NCBI GenBank assembly: GCA_963813555.1
Contig: CAWEZX010000002.1
Coordinates: 1,015,032-1,079,031 of the forward strand
Length of the DNA stretch: 64,000 bases
Reading direction: 5' to 3'
Source of the DNA: Roseiarcus sp963813555
Lineage (GTDB): Bacteria; Pseudomonadota; Alphaproteobacteria; Rhizobiales; Beijerinckiaceae
The translations under genes and the position numbers were made by a program. Below are positions 46,737 through 56,512 of this stretch, one piece after another (the first letter of the stretch is position 1; each line of letters starts with the position of its first letter). Below the pieces are notes generated by a model that worked only from the letters and a program-made list of their open reading frames with translations, did no database searches and had not been told where the DNA came from.

Positions 46737-47148
46737 TTTTTTGCGAGCTCCGTCCGGTCTCGTAGCATCGCGCGCATGATGATCGCGAGGCGGCGAGCCA
46801 GAGCGACGCGGGCTTTGCGCATCGTTAATCGCCTCGCGATCGCGAAGGCCTAGTCCTTGAGTTTGAGCTGCCCCTTGTAGCGGGTCAGCACGACGTTGGC
46901 GGCCTCGTACAGAAGGGTTCGCAGCCGCCGGTCTCCGCATTTCGAGATGCTGCCGACGTAGTCGACCTCTCCGGACTGGTACCGCCGGGGGAGAAGCCCA
47001 GATAGGCGCCGATGTCTCGGGATCGGCGGATGCGCGAGGGATCGTCGATCGCGGCGACAAAGGCGAGAGCAGTCAGTTGGGCGACCCCTGGGATGGTCAT
47101 GAGCCAGCGACAGGCCGTCGAGGCCCTTGCCATGCGCCTCTTCAACAT
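46737..47148 (-). pseudogene. IS110-family transposase, C-terminal remnant
   Basis: The frame from 47148 reads ACRWLMTIPGVAQLTALAFV and AIDDPSRIRRSRDIGAYLGF, the helix-hairpin-helix Transposase_20 domain. After a shift near 46985 it continues as YQSGEVDYVGSISKCGDRRL and RTLLYEAANVVLTRYKGQLK, hits a stop near 46858, and ends with an Arg/Ala-rich helix near 46740. The N-terminal DEDD catalytic domain is missing. Confidence 0.8.
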
Positions 47149-47355
47149 CGCGGAAGCTCAGAGTGAATCTCAGTTAGAGCCAAACAGCATGACGGATGGC
47201 GTCGGGCGGGAATCGGTGGTGGCGATAGGAAGTCGGCTTCATGGCCGCTTCTACCCATCCGATCGCCGCTGGCTGGTTAGCGTGTCAATGCCTGAAATCT
47301 CCATCGGCGCCCGGCTTCCACCTCGGGATCGCGGGGGCGGACGCGGCTTGTGATT

Positions 47356-48210
47356 TCAGTCGGGAAGGAATTCTCGGATGGCCGCCGCGATCTCGTCAGT
47401 GTGCGTTGCGAGGGCGAAATGTCCGGTGTCCAAGAAACGCACGACCGCGTCCGGGATGTCGCGTTTGAACGCCTGGGCGCCAAGCGGCAAAAAGAAGGGA
47501 TCATTCTTGCCCCAAACGGCCAACAAGCGCGGCTTGTGGGTCCGGAAGTACCTCTGAAACGCAGGGTAGAGCGCGACGTTGCTTTTGTAATCGCCGAACA
47601 AATCGAGCTGCACGTCATCGGCGCCGGGACGCGCTAGGTAATAATTGTCGAGCGAGTACCCGTCCGGTGAGACCACGGTTGGGTCGGGCGCGCCGTGCGT
47701 GTACTGCCAGATCGTCGTCTCGGGCTTGAGGAAGGCGCGCAAGGCTGTCCGATTGGCCGGCGAAGGGTCTTGCCAATAGGCGCGGATCGGTTTCCAGCCA
47801 TCGCTCAACCCTTCTTCATACGCATTGCCGTTTTGCGAGATAATCGCCGTGATGCGCTCCGGATGCTTCGCCGCAATGCGAAACCCGGTTGGCGCGCCGC
47901 AGTCGAAGACATAGATCGCGAATTGCACGAGCCCAATCACCTCGGTGAAGCGGTCGATCACGCCGGCCAAATGGTCGAAGGTGTAAGCGAAGTCCGCTCG
48001 CGCCGGCATATCCGAGCGGCTAAAGCCAGGCAGGTCGGGCGCGACGAGGCGAAAGCGGTCGGCGAGCGACGGAATGAGATCACGGAACAAGTGGCTCGAG
48101 GTCGGAAAGCCGTGCAGCAAGAGGAGCACGGGAGCGTTTGCGGCGCCGGCCTCACGGTAGAAGACCTTGAAGCCGTCGACGTCAGCGGTTCGATATTTGA
48201 TGGCGGTCAT
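47356..48210 (-). CDS. Alpha/beta hydrolase with aspartate nucleophile
   Basis: 284 residues, the usual size for the haloalkane dehalogenase/epoxide hydrolase branch. HGFPTSSH (33-40) forms the oxyanion region. The nucleophile elbow YVFDCGAPTG places Asp at 103; WGKNDPFFLP near 230 may supply the acid; LDTGHFALATHTD gives the base His at about 264. An aspartate nucleophile argues for C-halogen or epoxide hydrolysis rather than an esterase. No signal peptide. A second, broken hydrolase and a haloacid dehalogenase tail lie upstream, suggesting a former dehalogenation or detoxification cluster. Confidence 0.85.
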   Translation of the reverse strand: MTAIKYRTADVDGFKVFYREAGAANAPVLLLLHGFPTSSHLFRDLIPSLADRFRLVAPDLPGFSRSDMPARADFAYTFDHLAGVIDRFTEVIGLVQFAIYVFDCGAPTGFRIAAKHPERITAIISQNGNAYEEGLSDGWKPIRAYWQDPSPANRTALRAFLKPETTIWQYTHGAPDPTVVSPDGYSLDNYYLARPGADDVQLDLFGDYKSNVALYPAFQRYFRTHKPRLLAVWGKNDPFFLPLGAQAFKRDIPDAVVRFLDTGHFALATHTDEIAAAIREFLPD

Positions 48211-48297
48211 GGGACGTTCTTTCCTGAAACAGCAGCTTGTCGCGACCTCGCGGTCGGTCGGCAGGCGGAGCTGACAAAGAAGGGACGACGGAGCGGT

Positions 48298-49175
48298 CTA
48301 GCCGCCGCTCGTCTTTGCGTTCTCCCGAACCGCATCGAGGATGATCTCGACGACGGCGCCTGGCGACGAGACGATGGGCGTATGATCGGCGGAAACCGCG
48401 CGTACATGCGCTTTCATGCGCTCGGCCATGAACAGCTGCGTTTCTCGCAGGATCATCCGATCCTCCTCCGCCACCAAGAACCAGCTTGGCCGATCCCTCC
48501 ACAGCGGCCTCCCAACTTTCACGCTGATGCACTGGACGGCGATCGGACGCTGCACCGAAGCCAGCACAACACGCTCTTCAGCAGTTGCGTTGGGCGCGAA
48601 GGCAGCAACGAAGGTATCCTCCGGAAGCCAGATCAGGCTGTGGCCATCTGCGCGAGCTTCGGCGCCTTTGGATCTGGCTTGGCGCGGTAGAAGACATCCG
48701 CGACCGTTTCACCCTCATCCGGCGCCAGCGCCGTGACATAGACCAGCCCTTTGACTTTCTCGGAGCGGGTCCCCGCGATCACGGCGCCCGCATAGGCATG
48801 CCCGGCGAGGATGACGGGACCGTCGACGCGATCCAATGTGCGGTCGAGCGCCGCTATGTCGTCCGCGAGCGAGGTCAGAGGCAGGGGGGCTGCCCAGGCC
48901 TTTACGCCCTTGGCGTTCAGGCCCACGATAACTTTGCTCCAGCTCGAGCCATCGGCCCAGGCGCCATGAGCAAGCACGACATTTGGGTTCCCGTCGGACG
49001 CTTGCCCGACGGATTGCGTCGCGTTCGCCGCGTCCTTGGCCGCGTCGAGCTCGACGCCCGCGCCCCATGCGCCGGCGACCGCGATGCTTGTCATGAGGAG
49101 AGCGCGCCGATTCAGCGCCTTTGGCGCGCCCCGCTCAACAACGCTCGTTTCGCCGCTCTTCAGCACATGCACCAT
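48298..49175 (-). pseudogene. Alpha/beta hydrolase, frameshifted, nucleophile lost
   Basis: The N-terminus has a possible twin-arginine-like export signal (NRRALLMTSIAVAGAWGAGV). The hydrolase part reads VVLAHGAWADGSSWSKVIVG, then LAGHAYAGAVIAGTRS, where the expected serine of GHSYAG is alanine. Near 48645 the frame breaks and resumes SLIWLPEDTFVAAFAPNATA, continuing to the histidine of ADHTPIVSSPGAVVEIIL and stop at 48298. The Ser-to-Ala change and the frameshift together indicate decay. The family is of unknown specificity. Confidence 0.75.
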
Positions 49176-49318
49176 TGATTGCTCCTCTCGTTTTCCATGG
49201 CGACGCTCCTTTGGGTCGCCGTCAGATGTTCCGGCGATCGGCGCCGGGTGGCCCGCGCGAGCAGGCTACGCCCCGGGGCAACATCCCGCCGGTACGAGCC
49301 ATGTCGCCCCAACGTGCG

Positions 49319-49490
49319 TCACGTCTTGGCGCCGTGACGGACGATGAGCTGGTCGGCGACGTCGTTCAGGTCCCTGCCGACGATTTGCGGCTGCGGGCCG
49401 ACGCCAAGCACATCATTCCACGGGCGTTTGATCAAAGCGGCTTCCCAACCCGCGGCCACGGCGCCTAGCGTGTCCCAAGTGTGATATGAG
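49319..49490 (-). pseudogene. 2-haloacid dehalogenase-type HAD protein, C-terminal remnant
   Basis: The last codons read HTWDTLGAVAAGWEAALIKR then VGPQPQIVGRDLNDVADQLI. This is the C-terminal block of type II haloacid dehalogenases, in which the enzyme walks through its last Rossmann strand. The catalytic N-terminal Asp is absent; upstream sequence belongs to another small gene. Confidence 0.65.
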
Positions 49491-49502
49491 CCGTAAGGAT
49501 TC

Positions 49503-49733
49503 TCAATCGAACGAATTGTCCGCTTGAGGCAGTCCAAGCGCGGGCTCGTACGGTTCCTGGTCCGCGCGCTCGGCTTCGGCGACGGCGTTGGTGCGAACAT
49601 ATATTTCGCTTTCCGCTTTCGCCATCCCGAGAAAATAGGCGAGCAGGTCGAGGCGAGCCGCGATCGCCATGGCCTCGAGCTGGGCGGTCATTTCGGTGAT
49701 ATAACGGGCGACATCGAGCGCTTCGCGCGTCAC
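49503..49733 (-). CDS. Small conserved protein of unknown function
   Basis: 76 residues from the GTG at 49733. The run VTREALDVARYITEMTAQLE and AMAIAARLDLLAYFLGMAKA resembles small helical proteins common in Rhizobiales genomes; the tail is acidic. A longer frame extends upstream to 50027 but that part is Arg-rich and not protein-like. It lies downstream of ruvX on the same strand. Function unknown. Confidence 0.6.
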   Translation of the reverse strand: MTREALDVARYITEMTAQLEAMAIAARLDLLAYFLGMAKAESEIYVRTNAVAEAERADQEPYEPALGLPQADNSFD

Positions 49734-50043
49734 AGCCCCGTGAGACGGATCGTTGGCTCTTCTTGGCAGTCTCGCCGGAACGCTCTTTCCGGCTCTGCCA
49801 TGTTCTCCGCGTTTCCGTCTCGGGAAACCCAAATCCTCGGCCATCGGATAAAACTGTTCCATTCGGGCAGACGCCTTCCCGATCCCCGCTCGCAGGAAGA
49901 CGGCCTTCCTCGACGCACGCGTTGCGACGATTCGGACTTGCCCCCTCGTATACAGCCTATGAGACGCTGATTTCCGATCTAAAAACAAGTCGTTCTCGAC
50001 AAGATTACCGAGCCCGCGCTTCCACAATTATGTTGAGATAAGG

Positions 50044-50535
50044 CTACGAACGGTCAGTCCTTGCGCCCGCCAGAGCGCCAAGACGGTCCAGGGCGCCCTG
50101 CAGAATATAAGCGGCAGCCATCTTGTCGACCACTTGCGCACGCCGCGCGCGCGACACGTCATTGGCGATGAGCGACCGTATGACGACGGCGGTGGAGAAC
50201 CGCTCATCCCAAAATACGATCGGCAAGTCGGTCCGCACCGCCAGATTGCGCGCGAAGGCCCGCGTCGATTGCGCGCGCGGACTGTCGCGCCCGTTGAGAT
50301 CGAGCGGCAGCCCGAGGACGATTCCGGCGACCTCGTGTTCGGAGAAGATCGCCGTCAGGGTCTCGGCGTTCATGGCGAACGCGCCGCGCGGCAGGGTCCG
50401 GAATGGCGAGGCTATGCGGCGCTCGACGTCGGAAATCGCAAGGCCGATGGTTTTCGAGCCAAGGTCGATGCCGATCAAGCGCGCCTTGGGAGGAAGGCTG
50501 AGGGCGAGATCTTCGATTGCGATCGGACGACGCAT
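50044..50535 (-). CDS. ruvX: Holliday junction resolvase RuvX (YqgF)
   Basis: 163 residues. RNase H-like fold with the first metal-binding Asp in LIGIDLGSKTIGLAISD, LGLPLDLNGRDSPRAQ in the middle, and DERFSTAVVIRSL followed by VDKMAAAYILQGALDRL near the end. Acts in 16S rRNA 5' end maturation or junction resolution. Divergent from gatC, a neighbourhood usual in Rhizobiales. Confidence 0.93.
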   Translation of the reverse strand: MRRPIAIEDLALSLPPKARLIGIDLGSKTIGLAISDVERRIASPFRTLPRGAFAMNAETLTAIFSEHEVAGIVLGLPLDLNGRDSPRAQSTRAFARNLAVRTDLPIVFWDERFSTAVVIRSLIANDVSRARRAQVVDKMAAAYILQGALDRLGALAGARTDRS

Positions 50536-50683
50536 CGCGTGAGCGGCCTATCACGGGGCGACGCGCAAGTCGACTGAAGGCGTCGCAAGCAATCGCAGGC
50601 GGCTCCCACATCGCTGTTTGCCAGCCAAATATTGGCGATGTATAGGGGCGCGCCCGCGTTCCAAGGTGTTTTAGGAGCTTTGG

Positions 50684-50971
50684 ATGTCCGTCGATCTCAA
50701 CACCGTCCGACGCATCGCGCATCTCGCGCGCATCGCAGTGAGCGAAGCCGAGACGCCGCATTTGCAAGACGAGATCAACGCCATTCTCAAGTTCGTCGAG
50801 GCCCTCGATGCTGTCGACGTCGACGGCGTCGAGCCGATGACCTCGGTCATTCCCATGCGGCTGCCGATGCGCGAGGACGTTGTCGCCGACGGCGATATTG
50901 CGCCGCTGGTGCTCGCCAATGCGCCGCTGACCGAGGATGGCTTCTTTGTCGTTCCCAAAGTGATTGAGTGA
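50684..50971 (+). CDS. gatC: Glutamyl-tRNA(Gln)/Asp-tRNA(Asn) amidotransferase subunit C
   Basis: 95 residues, standard. LNTVRRIAHLARIAVSEAET and ILKFVEALDAVDVDGVEPMT are the conserved helices; the tail EDGFFVVPKVIE wraps around GatA/GatB. GGAG lies 8 bases before the ATG. First gene of gatCAB. Confidence 0.95.
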   Translation: MSVDLNTVRRIAHLARIAVSEAETPHLQDEINAILKFVEALDAVDVDGVEPMTSVIPMRLPMREDVVADGDIAPLVLANAPLTEDGFFVVPKVIE

Positions 50972-51007
50972 CCTGCCGAGCGGGACGCTCGTCTTCAAGG
51001 ATCCAAT

Positions 51008-52528
51008 TTGACCGATCTGACCTCCCTGACGCTCGCCGAGGCGCGCGATCGCCTCAAATCTCGGGCGATTTCCAGCGTCGAGATCGCCAAGGCTCATCTC
51101 GAAGCGATCGAGCGCGCCAAGGGGCTCAACACGTTTGTCGCCATCACGGCGGAGAAGGCGCTGCAAATGGCTGAGGCCAGTGACGCGCGCCTCGCGAGGA
51201 ACGATGCGGGTCCGCTCGAGGGATTGCCGATTGGCGTCAAGGACCTCTACGCCACAGAAGGGGTCCATACCCAGGCGTGCAGCCATATTCTGGACGGCTT
51301 CAAGCCACCCTACGAATCGACCGTCACCGCGAATTTGTGGCGCGACGGCGCGGTGATGCTGGGCAAGCTCAATATGGACGAGTTCGCCATGGGCTCCTCG
51401 AACGAGACCTCATATTACGGGCCCGTCGCTTCGCCCTGGCTGCCGCCCAACTGGAGCCGGGACAGAGCGCGCGCGGCGCTCAGTTCCGGTAAGCGCGGTC
51501 TCTTGACGCCGGGCGGCTCGTCCGGCGGCGCTTCGTCTGCTGTCGCGGCGCGCCTCTGTCTTGCCGCCACGGCGAGCGACACCGGCGGCTCCATCCGCCA
51601 GCCTGCGGCCTTCACCGGCATTGTCGGCGTCAAGCCGACCTACGGCCGGTGCTCGCGATATGGCATGGTCGCCTTTGCATCGTCGCTCGATCAGGCGGGA
51701 CCGCTTGCGCGCACCGTGCGCGACGCCGCAATCATGCTTCGCTCGATGGCCGGGCCTGATCCTAAGGATTCCACTTGCTCGCCGACCTCCGTTCCAGACT
51801 ACGAAGCCGCGGTTGGACGCTCGGTCAAGGGCATGAAGATCGGCGTGCCGAAGGAGTATCGCCTCGAGGGAATGAGCAGCGAGATCGACGATCTGTGGGC
51901 GCGGGGCGCCGGATGGCTTCGCGCCGCGGGCGCGAGCGTGGTTGACGTCAGCCTCCCGCACGCGCCCTACGCCCTGCCTGCTTATTATATAGTGGCGCCC
52001 GCGGAAGCCTCGAGCAATCTCGCGCGCTACGACGGCGTGCGCTACGGCCTGCGAGAACCAGGGGCCGACATCACCGAGCTTTACGAGAAGACCCGCGCCA
52101 GGGGGTTCGGGACGGAAGTGCGACGGCGCCTCATGATCGGCACCTATGTCCTCTCCGCCGGCTATTACGACGCCTATTACGTCCGGGCGCAGAAAATCCG
52201 CACCTTGATCAAGCGCGACTTCGAGCGCGCGTTCGCCGACGGCGTCGACGCGATTTTGACCCCCGCCACTCCGTCCGCCGCCTTCGGGATCGGCGAGAAG
52301 GGCTCGGACAACCCGGTCGAAATGTACCTCAACGACGTCTTTACCGTGACTGTCAACATGGCCGGTCTGCCGGGACTTGTCGCGCCAGCGGGCTTGTCGA
52401 GCGATGATCTGCCGCTTGGGTTGCAGCTCATCGGCCGTCCGTTCGACGAGGAGACGCTGTTCGCGCTCGGCGAGACGATTGAGCAGTCGGCGGGCCGGAT
52501 GACGCTTCCGGAGCCGTGGTGGGCATGA
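51008..52528 (+). CDS. gatA: Glutamyl-tRNA(Gln) amidotransferase subunit A
   Basis: 506 residues with a TTG start supported by AAGGA 7 bases upstream. Amidase signature with the Ser-cisSer-Lys triad: Lys in IGVKDLYATEG, cis-Ser in PGGSSGGASSA and nucleophile Ser in ASDTGGSIRQPAAF. It releases ammonia from glutamine for transamidation of mischarged tRNA by GatB. About 15 extra residues (PPNWSRDRARAALSSGKRGL) lie before the GGSSGG loop compared with typical bacterial GatA. Confidence 0.96.
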   Translation: MTDLTSLTLAEARDRLKSRAISSVEIAKAHLEAIERAKGLNTFVAITAEKALQMAEASDARLARNDAGPLEGLPIGVKDLYATEGVHTQACSHILDGFKPPYESTVTANLWRDGAVMLGKLNMDEFAMGSSNETSYYGPVASPWLPPNWSRDRARAALSSGKRGLLTPGGSSGGASSAVAARLCLAATASDTGGSIRQPAAFTGIVGVKPTYGRCSRYGMVAFASSLDQAGPLARTVRDAAIMLRSMAGPDPKDSTCSPTSVPDYEAAVGRSVKGMKIGVPKEYRLEGMSSEIDDLWARGAGWLRAAGASVVDVSLPHAPYALPAYYIVAPAEASSNLARYDGVRYGLREPGADITELYEKTRARGFGTEVRRRLMIGTYVLSAGYYDAYYVRAQKIRTLIKRDFERAFADGVDAILTPATPSAAFGIGEKGSDNPVEMYLNDVFTVTVNMAGLPGLVAPAGLSSDDLPLGLQLIGRPFDEETLFALGETIEQSAGRMTLPEPWWA

Positions 52529-52579
52529 GGCGCTGGCGCGAGATCCCGACGGACTTCGGACGAGAGTAGAGCGATCCAC

Positions 52580-54064
52580 ATGGCGACAGACAGGGCGAGT
52601 GCGAAGCTCATCAAAGGCGCGACCGGCGATTGGGAGGTGATCGTCGGTCTCGAGGTCCACGCCCAAGTGACTTCGCGCTCCAAGCTGTTCTCCGCCGCTT
52701 CAACTGCATTCGGCGGCGAGCCCAACACGCACGTTTCGCTCGTCGATGCGGCGATGCCCGGGATGCTGCCGGTGATCAACCGTGAATGCGTGGCTCAGGC
52801 GGTGCGCACCGGCCTCGGCCTCAAGGCCAGGATCAACCGCCGCTCGACTTTCGACCGCAAGAATTATTTCTATCCCGACCTGCCCCAGGGCTATCAGATC
52901 TCCCAGTACAAGAGCCCGATCGTGGGGGAGGGGGAGATTGAGGTCGAACTCACACCAGACCATTCCATCAAGGTCGGAATCGAGCGCCTGCATCTCGAGC
53001 AGGATGCGGGCAAGTCGTTGCACGACCAGTCGCCGACGATGAGCTTCGTTGACCTCAACCGCTCGGGGGTCGCTCTGATGGAGATTGTCTCCAAGCCCGA
53101 CATGCGCTCGGCAGAGGAGGCCAAGGCCTATGTCGGCAAGTTGCGCACTCTCCTACGCTACATCGGCTCCAGCGACGGCGACATGGAGAAGGGCAATCTA
53201 CGTGCCGACGTCAATGTCTCGGTGCGGCGTCCCGGAGACGCCCTGGGCACGCGCTGCGAGATTAAGAACGTCAACTCCATCCGCTTCATCGGCCAGGCGA
53301 TCGAGACCGAGGCGCGCCGGCAGATCGCCCTCATCGAGGACGGCGGCGCAGTCGAGCAGGAGACGCGACTGTTCGATCCCACGCGCGGGGAAACGCGCTC
53401 ATTGCGCTCCAAGGAAGAGGCGCACGACTACCGCTATTTCCCCGACCCCGACCTCTTGCCGCTCGAACTCGACGCGGCTTTCATCGACGCGCTGGCCGCC
53501 GACCTGCCGGAACTGCCTGCCGCCAAACGGACGCGCTTCATGGCCGACTACGGCCTCTCGGCCTACGACGCCTCGATCCTCGTCGCCGAACGGGAGACGG
53601 CGGATTTCTTTGAGGCGGCGGTGAGGTTTCGGGGGAGTAAGAGTGACGCAAAGGCGATCGCCAATTGGATCATGGGCGACCTCTCGGCCCATGCAAACGC
53701 CCGGAACCTCTCGGTCACCGCGACCAATGTGACCTCGGCGAACGTTGCTGAGCTCGTTGGCTTGATCAGCGACGGGACTATCTCCGGCAAGATCGGCAAG
53801 GACGTCCTGGCCATCGTCGTCGACACGGGCACCGACCGATTGCTCCCCATCGTCGAGTCTCGCGGTCTGCGTCAGGTGACGGACGCTGGCGCGATCGACA
53901 GCGCGATCGAGGCCGTCATCGCCGGCAATCCCGACAAGGCCGAGCAGGCCAAAACGAAGCCCGGCATGTTGGGCTGGTTCGTGGGTCAAGTGATGAAATC
54001 GACTGGCGGCAAAGCCAACCCGCAAGCGGTGAGCGACGCGCTCAAAAAGCGCCTCGGCGTCTGA
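52580..54064 (+). CDS. gatB: Glutamyl-tRNA(Gln) amidotransferase subunit B
   Basis: 494 residues, typical length. Opens with the conserved WEVIVGLEVHAQVTSRSKLF, contains YFYPDLPQGYQISQYK and KNVNSIRFIGQAIETEARRQ, and ends in the GatB/YqeY tail (PGMLGWFVGQVMKSTGGKAN). It activates Glu-tRNA(Gln) with ATP and transfers ammonia delivered from GatA. Last gene of the operon, 51 bases after gatA. Confidence 0.96.
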   Translation: MATDRASAKLIKGATGDWEVIVGLEVHAQVTSRSKLFSAASTAFGGEPNTHVSLVDAAMPGMLPVINRECVAQAVRTGLGLKARINRRSTFDRKNYFYPDLPQGYQISQYKSPIVGEGEIEVELTPDHSIKVGIERLHLEQDAGKSLHDQSPTMSFVDLNRSGVALMEIVSKPDMRSAEEAKAYVGKLRTLLRYIGSSDGDMEKGNLRADVNVSVRRPGDALGTRCEIKNVNSIRFIGQAIETEARRQIALIEDGGAVEQETRLFDPTRGETRSLRSKEEAHDYRYFPDPDLLPLELDAAFIDALAADLPELPAAKRTRFMADYGLSAYDASILVAERETADFFEAAVRFRGSKSDAKAIANWIMGDLSAHANARNLSVTATNVTSANVAELVGLISDGTISGKIGKDVLAIVVDTGTDRLLPIVESRGLRQVTDAGAIDSAIEAVIAGNPDKAEQAKTKPGMLGWFVGQVMKSTGGKANPQAVSDALKKRLGV

Positions 54065-54621
54065 CGCTTGAGCGAATCATGCGCAGCGAATCGCTTGATT
54101 CTGGGCGCGACTCGCGCTGGGAAGTCGGCGATCGCAACGTCTCAGCGACAGAAATGTGATGGTGACGACCAAGAAAAATTCGATTGCGATGAGCATGCGC
54201 GCCGTTTCGATTTGATACGCTCGTCGCGGCGAATGCTGTTGCTTCTCGCGTCGTCGCACGCGTGTGAGCGCAGTTCCGCCAACGCGAAGAGTGGCTCCTG
54301 CACGTGCAACCGAGAGTCTCGGAGACCGGCACAATATATCGGAAAATCTGGAATCGAACGAACTTGCGTCGGCTGCTGCGCAGAAGCTTCGCGCGCGAAC
54401 GCATGCGCCGTTGCAAACGGAGTGAACGGCGCGCGCGAGCGCTCTCGTCAATGAAGGATCAGAGGTCCGAGTGCGCGCGATAATTCGATAGTCACGACGC
54501 TCAGCGCTTGTTGCCCGCGTGTGCAACGCTTGCGCGAAATCAAAACGACTGTACTTTCGCTCGCGCATCTGCATGGCGCGAAACTTGTGCTGAGAGCAGA
54601 TGATTGAGAGGGACGTGATAA
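54065..54621. other. Noncoding stretch before the H1-like gene
   Basis: No gene supported. A 165-codon minus-strand frame (54077-54574) is Arg/Ser/Ala-rich without family features. Base composition is less coding-like than the neighbours, and it presumably holds the promoter of the downstream H1-like gene. Confidence 0.45.
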
Positions 54622-54900
54622 ATGCCGAAAGCTGCTACCAAGAAAACGGCGAAGAAGTCCGCCGCCAAGAAGCCCGCGAAGAAGTCCGCCCGCAAGGTCG
54701 TCGCCAAGAAGGCCACGCGCAAAGGGGCGGTGAAGAAAGCGTCCGCGAAGAAGAGCTCCGCCAGAAGGACGACGGCGAAGAAATCCGCGGGCAAGAAGGG
54801 TGCCGCTAAGAAGTCGGCCGCCAAACGCGCGCCGGCCAAGCGAAAGAAAGCGATGCCGATGCCCACCCCTGGATCGTCAGACATGTCGCCAGCCTCCTGA
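54622..54900 (+). CDS. Histone H1-like lysine-rich DNA-binding protein
   Basis: 92 residues, of which residues 3-75 are almost entirely Lys, Ala, Arg, Ser and Thr in repeats such as AKKSAAKKPAKKSARK. This resembles the C-terminal tail of eukaryotic H1 and bacterial H1-like proteins (HupN/AlgP type). The short tail MPMPTPGSSDMSPAS is uncharged. Likely to bind and compact DNA nonspecifically. A standalone gene with GAGAGGGA upstream. Confidence 0.85.
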   Translation: MPKAATKKTAKKSAAKKPAKKSARKVVAKKATRKGAVKKASAKKSSARRTTAKKSAGKKGAAKKSAAKRAPAKRKKAMPMPTPGSSDMSPAS

Positions 54901-55237
54901 TTGGCTTGCGCGTTCCGACGTATCGGCTGATCAGGCGCGGTTGCCGGCGGTTCGACCTCGCCTGATTAGCCTGTTCGTGCTTTGCGTTTGAAATCAGCGC
55001 GGGCTTGAGTTCCGCCGACGGACGGTTCGCCACACGGTCGCGCAACGACACGTTTCGTATAGGGTAGCCGGCGCGGTCGCGAATCCACCTCGATCCCGAT
55101 CAACGCGTTGGGCGCATCGCTGGCTTTGCGTCGCCCCCCCGGCCGCGAGTCTCTCGGTCAAGGCCCCGCTAGGCGCGGCCGCCAGCGCTTGCAATGGGGG
55201 GATGCGTCGGGCATATGTCGCGACGCGCATTGCGCCT
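54901..55237. other. Intergenic stretch before tRNA-Ser
   Basis: No gene seen between the H1-like gene and the tRNA-Ser gene. The tRNA promoter should lie in the last 60 bases. Confidence 0.4.
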
Positions 55238-55331
55238 GGAGACGTGGCCGAGAGGCTGAAGGCGGCGGTTTGCTAAACCGTTATAGGGTTGTAAAGCTCT
55301 ATCGAGGGTTCGAATCCCTCCGTCTCCGCCA
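55238..55331 (+). tRNA. tRNA-Ser(GCT)
   Basis: 94 bases including an encoded CCA. Acceptor arms GGAGACG and CGTCTCC pair fully. The anticodon loop TTGCTAA gives anticodon GCT (reads AGC/AGU). A long variable arm and the T-loop GGTTCGAATCC are normal for class II tRNA-Ser. An IS481 remnant begins immediately downstream. Confidence 0.96.
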
Positions 55332-55376
55332 GAACTCACCTGTGTCCGACCGGTACACATTGGTAACAGACTGTAC

Positions 55377-56443
55377 CTAAGCAGAGATTCGTGGCTTGGC
55401 CAACGGATTGGGGATGCGCTCGCGGTTGAGATCAATGACGGCGTGATGGATGGCCTGGTCGAGCGCGTCGGCGTCGGTGAAGGTCTGGTGGGCGAGGTGA
55501 TGGGCCTTAAGATCGCGCCAGACCGGCTCGATGTCGTTGAGTTCGGGGGTGTATTTCGGCAGCCATTCGACGGTGAGCCAGTGCGCGCGGGCGGCCAGGG
55601 CGGCGAGCGAGCGTTTGCTGGTGTGGATCGGACCATTGTCCTCGACCAGCACGACCGGCTTGGCCTGTCGCCCGCGCTGCGGTCCAAAGAGACGGTCGAG
55701 TTGCTCCAGATGGGCGATGAAATCGCCGCTGCGCTTGGTCGGGCTGGTATGGACGATGAGTTGGCGCGTGAGGGGATCGAGCGACCCCAGCATCGCGACC
55801 TTCTTGGCCTGCCCCGGCGCCGGCACACGCAAGTCCGCCCCCGACTTCGCCCAGGCGCGGGCGAGATAGGGATGGGTCAGCGCCTCGCTCTCATCGCCGT
55901 AGAGAAGAACGATGTCGCCCGCTTCGGCCTGCTGTTTGCGCAGTTGCAGGCGCAGCCCCACCCGTTCCACCTCGCTTTCCGTCTGACGTCCCTTCAGCGT
56001 GTGCCGGGGCCGCCGCCAGCGGAACTTTTTTTTCGCAAGGCCTTGGACAGTTGCGAACGGCTGATGCGCACGCCCTCGCGCGCTTCGATCTCGGCGCGAA
56101 GGCGGGGGATCGTCCAGTTGCGCCGGTCGGCCACAGGTTCTTCCAGCAGCGGGGTGGCGACGCGCATGGCGGCTTCACTCTTCACCGGAGGCGGGCCCGG
56201 CGCGATGCTGGTCTTCAGCGCTGCCACACCGCCGGCGGTGAAGTCGCTGCGCCACAGCCGAACCGTATCTTCGCGCACGCCAAACGCCTCCGCGATCTTG
56301 GGGCTGGTCCAACCAGCCAGCGTCAAAAGCACGGCGCGGGCGCGGTCCGCCTCGCCGCGATCGCGCGAACCGGCAACAGCCAAGAGGCCGGCGCGTTGTT
56401 CATCGCTCGCCATAATCGGAGACTTTCCCGCCATGTCATACAC
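55377..56443 (-). CDS. IS630-family transposase in two frames (probable -1 frameshift)
   Basis: The upstream frame (56443 to 55994) carries helix-turn-helix segments (WTSPKIAEAFGVREDTVRLW) and ends RISRSQLSKALRKKSS. The downstream frame supplies KFRWRRPRHTLKGRQTESEV and the DDE part (VLLYGDESEALTHP, VVLVEDNGPIHTSK, YTPELNDIEPVWRDLKAHH). The frames join at an eight-A run followed by G at about 56027-56034, where a -1 ribosomal slip gives the full protein, as known for IS630 elements. The gene has no stop of its own: the last codon GCT is followed by the target TA and the next flanking base, giving TAG. Confidence 0.82.
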
Positions 56444-56510
56444 CTTGCGAATCGGCGCAGGCAGCCAACCGCAAAAAACCTATCCGTTGGTTAGCCAAAC
56501 GGAATCTGCT
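55380..56510 (-). mobile_element. IS630-family element inserted in an IS481 stop codon
   Basis: 1131 bp flanked by TA at 55378-55379 and 56511-56512. Ends: AGCAGAGATTCG on the left, and inverted AGCAGATTCCG on the right. The right-hand TA is part of the stop codon of the IS481 transposase. A different IS630 subgroup from the other four in the window. Confidence 0.88.
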
Positions 56511-56512
56511 TA

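Noticed and set aside
54077..54574. 165-codon minus-strand frame between gatB and the H1-like gene
   Set aside because: Arg/Ser/Ala-rich with no family features or ribosome-binding site; high-GC DNA produces such frames by chance.
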